DNA of 64,000 nt from Candidatus Woesearchaeota archaeon (lineage in GTDB: Archaea; Nanobdellota; Nanobdellia; Woesearchaeales; GW2011-AR4). Positions 1 to 6,296 of this stretch are shown here, piece by piece. The notes beneath the pieces are model-generated. The model had not been told where the DNA came from. It was given only the letters and a program-made list of their open reading frames with translations, and did not search any database. How positions within the stretch are numbered: position 1 is the stretch's first letter; each line of letters starts with the position of its first letter. A program made the position numbers and the translations under genes. The stretch lies in assembly GCA_016181305.1 (NCBI GenBank), contig JACOZN010000010.1, positions 1-64,000 of the forward strand, in the 5' to 3' direction.

Positions 1-106
1 CAGAAAACATCATAAAAGCAAAAACCAATAAAATAGAGAATAAGAGCAATATATTTATCTTGCCGTCTTGAGAATTAAACAAACTCCTAGTCTCCTCTTT
101 TTTCAT
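1..106 (-). CDS. N-terminus of a membrane protein (cut by window edge)
   Basis: An ATG at 106 on the minus strand opens a frame that runs off the window after 35 codons. The visible peptide has a charged start (MKKEETRS) followed by one hydrophobic segment from about residue 17, so a membrane anchor or first transmembrane helix is likely. A Shine-Dalgarno-like GAGGAGTGA lies just upstream, at about 112-120, which supports this start. Too little is visible to name a family. Confidence 0.55.
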   Translation of the reverse strand, partial: MKKEETRSLFNSQDGKINILLLFSILLVFAFMMFS

Positions 107-221
107 TAATTCACTCCTCTTTATGCGGCGTATATTTAAGGGCTATTGGTTTGGCAGCATATATTTAAATCTTTTGCTTTAGGCATATAGTTTATATACA
201 GCCAGCTTTCCATCCAAGCTT

Positions 222-374
222 ATGCCTGAAAACACCAAACCCCCTTTTCAGGTTGACAAAATGAAATTGTATTTAAACTTTTCGCTATGTCAAAAACCAT
301 TAGTCGTAAATTTGAGTAATTTTGCTTATCGCAAACTACCCCAATGGTTTTTGAGCATGCTCAGAAATTTTTGA
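222..374 (+). CDS. Possible small leaderless ORF, 50 aa
   Basis: The ATG at 222 lies about 27 bases after a TATA-like box (about 188-200), the spacing seen at leaderless genes throughout this window. The frame closes with TGA at 372-374. The 50-residue product starts MPENTKPPFQVDKMK and resembles nothing I know. Its second half runs into the inverted-repeat cluster, so it may be a gene truncated by those repeats, or spurious. Confidence 0.25.
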   Translation: MPENTKPPFQVDKMKLYLNFSLCQKPLVVNLSNFAYRKLPQWFLSMLRNF

Positions 375-538
375 AATATAGACGGGAAAATACTATTAGT
401 CACTCAATAAAAGTGGTAAAAATTTCTGACATTTAAGGGATAAATATAGAGAACTTTGAATAATCCATTATTTCCACTATTTCATTCAAAGTTCTCTTAG
501 AGAATTTTGACAAAATTGATATATTTCAAAATTCTCTA
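290..538. repeat. Cluster of inverted repeats (long-loop hairpins)
   Basis: Four consecutive inverted repeats fill the region before the DUF192 gene: 290-303 with 341-354 (13 of 14 match), 361-372 with 418-429 (12 of 12), 448-461 with 484-497 (14 of 14) and 498-510 with 526-538 (13 of 13). Loops are about 15-45 bases. Arms are A/T-rich and often carry GAA-TTT-type cores, similar to the shorter hairpins inside the neighbouring gene and inside aglB. Apart from these repeats, the possible small ORF and TATA-like strings, I see nothing else in 107-576. Confidence 0.8.
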
Positions 539-576
539 TATAGCCAAACAGCTATTTTGGAAAATATTTTTGGCAA

Positions 577-1026
577 ATGATAAGGAACCAGACAAAAAAT
601 AAGATTATTGCAAGTGATGCAAAACTATGCAGTGATATTTTCTCAAAATCACTTGGCTTGATGTTCTCAAAACAATCAAAAATCGATAAACGATTTTTGG
701 TGCGAGAGAATTCAAAGAATTCTCTGCACACAAAATTCAAGAATTTTGTTGTGCCCAGAAATTCTAAAGAATTTCTCGGGAAGAAAAATAAGGCATTGAT
801 TTTCAAATTCGGCAGGGAAAAAATAATTGCTTTGCACATGGTTTTTGTATTCTACCCGATTGATGTCTTATTTCTAGACAAAAGCAAAATTGTAGTTGAT
901 ATAAAACAAAACTTCAAGCCATTTACATTCTATAAATCAGGGAGAAGGGCGATGTATGCTATAGAACTGCCGAATGGCGTTATTAAAAAAACAAGGACGG
1001 AGATTGGGGATCGAATTAAGTTTTGA
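577..1026 (+). CDS. DUF192 family protein with a hairpin-encoded insert
   Basis: The 149-residue product matches the DUF192 pattern: an N-terminal strand ending in SLGLMF (residues about 26-31), then ALIFKF, then FYPIDVLFLD, FKPFTFYKSGRRAMYAIELP and a closing GDRIKF. DUF192 proteins are small beta-rich proteins of unknown function, often exported in bacteria; no signal peptide is evident here. In relatives the stretch between GLM and the next strand is about a dozen residues. Here residues about 34-68 are extra, and they coincide with four back-to-back DNA hairpins at 677-780, in frame. The DUF192 core on both sides looks intact, so the protein may still fold with an extruded loop. A TATA-like CTCTATATAG lies at about 533-542. 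Confidence 0.8.
   Translation: MIRNQTKNKIIASDAKLCSDIFSKSLGLMFSKQSKIDKRFLVRENSKNSLHTKFKNFVVPRNSKEFLGKKNKALIFKFGREKIIALHMVFVFYPIDVLFLDKSKIVVDIKQNFKPFTFYKSGRRAMYAIELPNGVIKKTRTEIGDRIKF
677..780. repeat. Four tandem short hairpins inside the DUF192 coding sequence
   Basis: Stems, in order: 677-685 with 691-699 (CAAAAATCG); 705-713 with 717-725 (AGAGAATTC, loop AAA); 730-738 with 741-749 (ACAAAATTC, extended beyond a one-base bulge by GCAC/GTGC); 757-765 with 768-776 (AGAAATTCT, then CCC/GGG across a one-base bulge). All four stems are perfect over 9 bp, loops are 2-5 bases, and the units nearly touch. The reading frame passes through all of them. Confidence 0.85.
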
Positions 1027-1112
1027 AAAAAATGACTCTGATAAAAATTTATTCAATAACGAATAAAAATCAAACAAAAAGCGGAGCGATAAAAATTGGA
1101 TAATAAAAGATT

Positions 1113-1180
1113 AAAAATCACGATAGCGACTTTTATAAGCCAGCGTGATTAAAGTAATCCGCTTGTGATTGCATTACAAA
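1113..1180 (+). ncRNA. Structured 68-nt RNA candidate, copy A
   Basis: This segment and 14,963-15,030 share length and architecture: a 6-bp stem AATCAC/GTGATT (1116-1121 with 1165-1170), a small internal loop, a 4-bp stem AGCG/CGCT (1125-1128 with 1160-1163), a 5-bp stem ACTTT/AAAGT (1129-1133 with 1151-1155) with AATC bulged on the 3' side, a 17-base terminal loop and a conserved 3' tail CATTACAAA. The middle pair of the upper stem is T-A here and C-G in the other copy, a compensatory change. The 17-base loops differ completely. Strand is uncertain. Function is unknown; a transposed palindromic repeat is the alternative. Confidence 0.55.
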
Positions 1181-1193
1181 TAAAAACAACAAT

Positions 1194-1203
1194 CTTTAAA
1201 TAA
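1194..1203 (+). promoter_or_regulatory. TATA box for the 175-nt RNA candidate
   Basis: CTTTAAATAA lies about 30 bases before the 5' end of the closing helix of the RNA candidate at 1230. It is the only good archaeal TATA box in this gap and indicates plus-strand transcription. Confidence 0.45.
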
Positions 1204-1229
1204 CGACAATTAAAACTATATCTTATTTC

Positions 1230-1404
1230 GGGGACGTCGTATAAAGGAGCAATCCGTACAGCCTGGCTATTATCACCGGCTCCAGCATTGGAGCGATGAG
1301 TCGCAAGACGATGAATTACTGAAGGTGATACCGGTGGATTTTAGTAAGAAATTACTAAGAGCCGAAATTAGGGTTCGAAACAAAGCGAAAATCCCTACGT
1401 CCCC
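1230..1404 (+). ncRNA. Candidate 175-nt structured non-coding RNA
   Basis: The ends pair over 8 bp (GGGGACGT 1230-1237 with ACGTCCCC 1397-1404). Inside are GTAT/GTAC around a 13-base loop, a 7-bp long-range helix 1271-1277 with 1324-1330 enclosing two hairpins (GCTCC/GGAGC at 1279-1294 and GTC-GCAA-GAC at 1300-1309), a hairpin with a GAAA tetraloop (1341-1358, 7-bp stem), and a 3' arm 1369-1373 with 1393-1397 whose loop begins TTCGAA. The 3' end (7-bp acceptor-like helix, 5-bp arm, TTCGAA) imitates a tRNA, but no D or anticodon arm can be built convincingly. I see no RNase P or SRP RNA signatures. It abuts the stop codon of the convergent gene at 1407. A real RNA is likely; its class is unknown. 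Confidence 0.6.
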
Positions 1405-1406
1405 AC

Positions 1407-2900
1407 TTATTTTTTCCTTCTGCCTATTTTTTCCAGAGCCCTAAACAGCGGCCTGTAGAATTCTATCAGCAGGATTATTGCCAAAGAAATCAAAATTCCA
1501 GTGATGAAATAAGGGTAATAATATTTTAGGATTTCTTTTGAGAATGGAAAATCAAACTTCCATGCTGAAAAAAACAGCAATGAAAAAACTGCAATTAATG
1601 AAATCAAAAACCATTTCAGGCTGAATTTTCTTGTTTTGAACTCTGGTTTTTTGGCTTCCTTTGCTTTCTGCCGGGCTTCCCTGGCAGCCTTCAAAGCCTT
1701 TAATCTTGCTTTTCTTACACGATAATTTTTATACGATGTTTTTATCTTATTTTTTATTTGCCGCCTGAGAATAAACAAAATGACTAAAACAAGCAATAAA
1801 ACATAAATATAGTATTGATAATAAACAAATAATGATTTTACATCTGCAAACTTATTTCTTTTCAAAACAACATCAATATTCTTTGAATACGCAATATCGC
1901 CAAAATTGGCATTTATCTTTATTGTATATGTTCCCTCCGGAACATCATTGCCGGGATTTAAATGCAAGTTTACGCCGCCATACTGCTGCGGGTTCACAGC
2001 AATTTCTTTGGCATCGACAGAAACCCAGTCAGGAGCTTCCAGACTGATTTTGTAGCCTGCCTGCCTGATTCCATCATTTTTTATTTTTATTAAAATGTAC
2101 TCTTCTGAATAATAATTTGTTATTTTTGAATCTGAAACAAAATCAGCCTTGTAGCAGCCGTATTTCGGCACAACCTCAATGGATAATTTTTTTTCCGATT
2201 TTATCGACGGCAGGCTTTTTATTGCGGCGCTTACAAACACGTCAAAAACGCCCTTTGCGCCTGCAGGAATATCCGCATTGAACTCAAATTTCCGACTTCC
2301 GCCCGCATCGATGGAATATTTATTTTCATCCATGCTTATCCAGTTAGGCCCCTGGATGCCAAGCTCAAACTCATTTTCCTCATTGCCCTCATTGGCAATT
2401 TTTCCTGTGTATTTTTTAACTGCACCGCCGCAAACCCTGTCATAGCCCTTTTCAAGCTCCAGGCTCAGTGAGTGGCATTTCTCGACGCTTACGTCAATGG
2501 CAAGGCTTCTTTCAATATTTCCAGCCAAAGAAGCGCCATTTACTTTTATGCTGTATTTACCTTCTGCATCACTGCCGGGATTTAAATTCAGGAATACAAC
2601 GCCGCTCTGCTTTTTTGGCAATGCAAATTCATTGGCATTCAGGCTTGCCCAGCCCGGGCCTGCAGCATCCAAAGAATACCTGCTGCCGATATTTGCCTTG
2701 TTTACAACCATTATCGGGATTGATTTTTCCTCATTCTGGCACATATTGTAAGTGCCGCTGTAAAGCTCAAAATCAATGCTTTTTTCGCCCTGCTTCAAGC
2801 CATAAAATTTTCCTGGGGATAATGAGAAGTCCTGCGCATAAGCCCGGCTAATCAAAAACAAGAATACGAAAAGCACCAGCATCTTTTTTATCTGATTCAT
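1407..2900 (-). CDS. Membrane-anchored surface protein with repeated NEW3/Ig-like domains
   Basis: A 497-residue product if started at the ATG at 2900, where the signal sequence MNQIKKMLVLFVFLFLISRAYA begins 19 bases after the upstream stop; the longer open frame only adds a basic tail. Three Ig-like domains follow, each with phrases such as GPGWASL, GPNWISM and APDWVSV and a later NLNPG or HLNPG, typical of NEW3/CARDB-type exocellular beta-sandwiches. Near the C-terminus are a transmembrane helix, a strongly basic alanine/lysine-rich cytoplasmic stretch, and two more helices before a basic tail. It follows the surface protein gene at 2920-4962, probably in one operon. The role is structural or scaffolding at the cell envelope by inference. 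Confidence 0.75.
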   Translation of the reverse strand: MNQIKKMLVLFVFLFLISRAYAQDFSLSPGKFYGLKQGEKSIDFELYSGTYNMCQNEEKSIPIMVVNKANIGSRYSLDAAGPGWASLNANEFALPKKQSGVVFLNLNPGSDAEGKYSIKVNGASLAGNIERSLAIDVSVEKCHSLSLELEKGYDRVCGGAVKKYTGKIANEGNEENEFELGIQGPNWISMDENKYSIDAGGSRKFEFNADIPAGAKGVFDVFVSAAIKSLPSIKSEKKLSIEVVPKYGCYKADFVSDSKITNYYSEEYILIKIKNDGIRQAGYKISLEAPDWVSVDAKEIAVNPQQYGGVNLHLNPGNDVPEGTYTIKINANFGDIAYSKNIDVVLKRNKFADVKSLFVYYQYYIYVLLLVLVILFILRRQIKNKIKTSYKNYRVRKARLKALKAAREARQKAKEAKKPEFKTRKFSLKWFLISLIAVFSLLFFSAWKFDFPFSKEILKYYYPYFITGILISLAIILLIEFYRPLFRALEKIGRRKK

Positions 2901-2919
2901 GAAATTAAATTTGACACAG

Positions 2920-4962
2920 TCAGTAATAAGCCTGCATTTCTTCCTGCGCTTCCTCTTCTGAACCGCTGCCCTGCACAAGCCTCTTGACGCCGAAAAATAA
3001 GGCTACTGCGACAAGCAAAACCACAAAGCCGATGAGCAGCACCCCAAGTATATTTTTTAGGTTGGCTGCCAACAGCCCTTTTCCCTCAACAACATTGGCT
3101 TTCAGCGGGATCTGCTTCAGCTCCCTGTCATTGCTTTTTATGGTTGCCACAAATATCTGCTCGCCTTTTGAAGCAGCTGTTGCGGAAGCATAAACATTAA
3201 TTGTTTTCGACTCTTTTGGCTCGAGCACAAATGTGTTTGAGTCTGAAAGCCTGAATCCTGCCCAGTCTCCGCCGTCAAGCAGCAGCGTGTAGGAATTTGC
3301 GTCAGGGCCATTGTTTGTAAGCATTATAGGGTATATAGCTTCGGTGCCGTCATTTTTCATGCTCTGCTTCAGCACCGGCACGTTGATTAAAAGCCTGTCA
3401 TTTACAATCTGCTTTTCCTGATCGCCTTTGCCGAGGATAAAAACAGGAATCTCCTTTACCTCGCTCTCGCTGCCGAACTGCGATGTTACCTCCGACCTCA
3501 AAGTATAAGTTCCAGTAGGCGTATTGTCAAGTATTTTCAGCACGAACTCCTCGCTTGCCTCTGTGCCAAATCCCTCTATGCTGTCTGCAAATTTTGAGGC
3601 TGAAACTCCAAGCTCGGGAATGCTTACTTTTACATTCACGCCGTCAAGAGGCACTACTCCGCTGTTCCTGAACCTTACCTTTGCAATAAGATTTTTGCCG
3701 GCCTCTGCATTGCTTTCAGGGCTCAATGAGATGCTGCTTATAACGAAAGGAAACCTTTTCTTGCTTATCTTCAGGCCATACACTTTCTCCTCTGAATCGC
3801 CTTCAGCGTCAACAACCCTGACTTTAAGCTTGAAGCTGTTCTGCTCAAAGCTGCCAATCAGCGGAAGCTCGAGCTTCTTGACTGTATTTTCGCCTTCAGA
3901 TATGTCAAAGACTGCTGTTGCATCAGCCACAACATCGCCGTTTTCAAAAGCCAGAACAGCGTCTATATGCGCGTCTTCGATGTCTTCAAGCGATGTCAGC
4001 CTTACCCTCAGGTCCAGCTCCTTCTTGCTTTCCCCTATGACTACAAAATTGTTCTCGTTTTCAGCAACAACCCTGCTTTCAACTTCCACACTGTCTACTG
4101 AAATGTCCAAATTCCTTGAACTGCCGCCACCTGAAACTCCATTGCCGTTGCCATCTTTCATCCTAAGTCCATAGACTTTCTGCACTGAATCTCCTTCAGC
4201 GTCTGCAATCCTTACAGCCAGCTCAAACGAGCTGCTGTCCTTAAGCTTGTCAAGCAGCTCAAGGCTAAGCAAAATCGAGGAGCTTGAATCCTGGCTCAAG
4301 TCAAAATTTGAAGAGGCGTCTGCAACAACATTGCCGCTTCTCAAGTCCTTCAAAATCGCCTCAACACGCGCGTCTTCCAAATCCTCAAGGGCTGTGAATT
4401 CAACCAAAACATCAAAATCATTGCTTTCTTCTATGAAATTGGTTCTTGACTCGGCAACAACCTTATTGTTTACAAATACCCTGTCTATTGAAACGTCAAG
4501 CCTGCCTCTTGTCCTTGTATCCCTTGTCTTTATCCCATAGGTTTTCTGCTCTGAATTTCCCCTGATGTCGACAATCTTTACAGTCAAGTCAAACTCGTCT
4601 TCCCTCTTAAGCCCGTCTGTAAGGACAAGGTTCAGCAATACAATGGAGTTTTGCCCTTCAAACATGTCAAAAGTGCCTGTTGCATCTGACACGACATCGC
4701 CGGACTGTCTCCCCCTCAAAACTGCTTCCACGTGCCCGTCGTCAAGCGCCCTCACGGCTGTAAACTCGGCTATGACTGAGAATGCGTTTGCATCATCCAT
4801 AAGGTTGCTTCTTGACTCTGTCACGACATTGCCATTGGCTGTAACCCTGTCAATTGACACGTCAAAGCCTGAAAAGCTTGATGTGCCTGCATAAGAAATA
4901 CCGCTAAATAAAGATGCAAAAACAAGCAATAATGCCGTTAAAGTGAATAGTTTTTTAGCCAT
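2920..4962 (-). CDS. Secreted surface protein with three tandem domains, CARDB and C-terminal anchor
   Basis: A 680-residue protein with a clear signal peptide (residues 1-25, ending SYAG). Three tandem repeats of about 120 residues follow; each starts like FDVSIDRV or LDISVDSV, carries VVAES/VVTES and ends with QKTYGI, QKVYGL or EKVYGL. They are followed by a CARDB-like domain (about 405-505), an Ig/NEW3-like domain (about 520-625), one transmembrane helix (about 633-655) and an acidic tail. This is the layout of an archaeal surface protein held by a C-terminal helix. It leads a two-gene operon with the gene at 1407-2900. The three repeats are well conserved, consistent with internal duplication. 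Binding partner unknown. Confidence 0.75.
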   Translation of the reverse strand: MAKKLFTLTALLLVFASLFSGISYAGTSSFSGFDVSIDRVTANGNVVTESRSNLMDDANAFSVIAEFTAVRALDDGHVEAVLRGRQSGDVVSDATGTFDMFEGQNSIVLLNLVLTDGLKREDEFDLTVKIVDIRGNSEQKTYGIKTRDTRTRGRLDVSIDRVFVNNKVVAESRTNFIEESNDFDVLVEFTALEDLEDARVEAILKDLRSGNVVADASSNFDLSQDSSSSILLSLELLDKLKDSSSFELAVRIADAEGDSVQKVYGLRMKDGNGNGVSGGGSSRNLDISVDSVEVESRVVAENENNFVVIGESKKELDLRVRLTSLEDIEDAHIDAVLAFENGDVVADATAVFDISEGENTVKKLELPLIGSFEQNSFKLKVRVVDAEGDSEEKVYGLKISKKRFPFVISSISLSPESNAEAGKNLIAKVRFRNSGVVPLDGVNVKVSIPELGVSASKFADSIEGFGTEASEEFVLKILDNTPTGTYTLRSEVTSQFGSESEVKEIPVFILGKGDQEKQIVNDRLLINVPVLKQSMKNDGTEAIYPIMLTNNGPDANSYTLLLDGGDWAGFRLSDSNTFVLEPKESKTINVYASATAASKGEQIFVATIKSNDRELKQIPLKANVVEGKGLLAANLKNILGVLLIGFVVLLVAVALFFGVKRLVQGSGSEEEAQEEMQAYY

Positions 4963-5106
4963 TTGCCCCCGCTCTTATTATATACTCTTGTATGTGATAC
5001 TCTGGCAGTAATACTTACCCCTTTTTAAAGTTTTCGTTATTTTATAGTAGTTACATTTATTGGGAAAAGCGGATTCCCTGCATCAATACCCATAAAACCA
5101 CCCGGC

Positions 5107-5137
5107 ACTATATATATAAACCAAAATATATAAACCA
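5107..5137 (+). promoter_or_regulatory. Tandem TATA boxes before the geranylgeranyl reductase gene
   Basis: Two TATA-like strings, CTATATATATAAA and AAAATATATAAACC, lie here. The second is centred about 26 bases before the ATG at 5157, which predicts a leaderless transcript. The 4963-5156 gap also holds the promoter of the divergent surface-protein operon; I see no gene in it. Confidence 0.6.
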
Positions 5138-5156
5138 AAAACAACTACCAAAATGC

Positions 5157-6245
5157 ATGATAACAATAATAGGAGCAGGCCCTGCAGGCTCTTATCTTGG
5201 CTATTTGCTGGCAAAGCAGGGCAAAAAAGTGGCAATTCTTGAAGAGCATAATATAATAGGCAGCCCTGTGCAATGCACCGGAATAGTCACGCATTCAATT
5301 GAAAAATTCTTCAAGCTGAAAAATGAGGTTATTGCAGAAAAGCTGGACAAAGTTATTGTAGCGGGCAAAAGCAACAGGATAGAAGTGAACGTTGACGAAA
5401 TTGTAATGTGGCGTGACAAATTTGACAAATTCGTTGCAGAGATGGCCGAGGATGCCGGCGCTGAGATTTTATTAAACCATAAATTTATCGGGATTGGCGG
5501 CAGGAATATGATAAAAGCAAGGAACACAAAAAACAACAAAATAAAAGAGATAAAAACTGACGCAATTGTGGGGGCAGACGGCCCTTATTCTGCTGTTGCA
5601 AAGGCAGCAGGAATCAACCCGGCAAGGAGCTATATCGGCATGCAGGCAAAAGTAAAGCTTGCAATGGACACAACTGCGTTTGAGACTTATTTCGGCTCAG
5701 ATTTTCCGAATTTTTTCGGATGGGTTGTTCCAGAGTCAGAAAATACTGCAAGATTGGGCATTGGCTGCTTTGAAAACGCTCAGGAATACTTTTACAGGTT
5801 TCTCAAAAAAAGGACAGGCAAAAAAGATGTGCTTTGTTGGGAATCGGGATTAATACCATTGTACAATCCAAAAAAGCCAATACAAAAAGGCAATGTGTAC
5901 CTGATTGGGGATGCTGCGACTCAAGTCAAGGCAACTACAGGCGGCGGAATCATTCCGTCTCTTAAAGCTGCTCAAACTTTATGCGGCTGCATCGCAAATA
6001 ACAAAGACTACAACAAAGAGTTTAGAAGGCATTCCGGAAGGGAACTCCGCCTGCACTTAATGATAAGGAATATGCTGAACAAATTTTCCGACAGGGATTA
6101 CGACAAGCTTCTTGGACTGATGGCCCAGGAGAAAGTAAGGAAAATATTGAAAAAATATGACAGGGACTCTCCAATACCGCTGGTTGCAAACCTTCTTCTC
6201 AAGGAGCCGAGGTTTTTGTTATTCGGGAAAATGCTTTTTGCCTAA
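5157..6245 (+). CDS. Geranylgeranyl reductase family FAD-dependent oxidoreductase
   Basis: A 362-residue flavoprotein. It opens with the dinucleotide-binding motif IIGAGPAGSYLG, followed by GSPVQCTGIV, a signature of archaeal geranylgeranyl reductases. A second FAD-contact motif, GDAATQVKATTGGG, lies near residue 260. Family members saturate the isoprenoid chains of archaeal membrane lipids (digeranylgeranylglycerophospholipid) or other polyprenyl groups at the inner membrane face. The protein is at the short end for the family. In this island it might instead reduce the dolichol-type carrier used for glycan assembly (inference). Leaderless start predicted from TATA spacing. Confidence 0.85.
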   Translation: MITIIGAGPAGSYLGYLLAKQGKKVAILEEHNIIGSPVQCTGIVTHSIEKFFKLKNEVIAEKLDKVIVAGKSNRIEVNVDEIVMWRDKFDKFVAEMAEDAGAEILLNHKFIGIGGRNMIKARNTKNNKIKEIKTDAIVGADGPYSAVAKAAGINPARSYIGMQAKVKLAMDTTAFETYFGSDFPNFFGWVVPESENTARLGIGCFENAQEYFYRFLKKRTGKKDVLCWESGLIPLYNPKKPIQKGNVYLIGDAATQVKATTGGGIIPSLKAAQTLCGCIANNKDYNKEFRRHSGRELRLHLMIRNMLNKFSDRDYDKLLGLMAQEKVRKILKKYDRDSPIPLVANLLLKEPRFLLFGKMLFA

Positions 6246-6296
6246 CAAAAAGCTTTTAAAACGCACTCTATCCCTCCGAAAAGGTGGTCTGAACTT

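Noticed and set aside
677-780. CRISPR array
   Set aside because: Repeated palindromes are not identical direct repeats with uniform spacers, and they lie inside a reading frame.
1113-1180. H/ACA guide RNA
   Set aside because: Size and a 3' ACA fit, but five bases separate the basal stem from ACA, the internal loops are conserved rather than variable as guide pockets should be, and no kink-turn is clear.
1230-1404. A tRNA gene with introns
   Set aside because: The 7-bp end helix, 5-bp arm and TTCGAA look tRNA-like, but the arm loop is 19 bases, no D-loop of normal form exists, and no anticodon arm can be paired even allowing introns.
3524-4174. Long open frame on the plus strand opposite the surface protein
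   Set aside because: It is a compositional shadow of the repeat-rich gene at 2920-4962; its Ser/Thr/Leu-rich translation has no domain, promoter or SD support.
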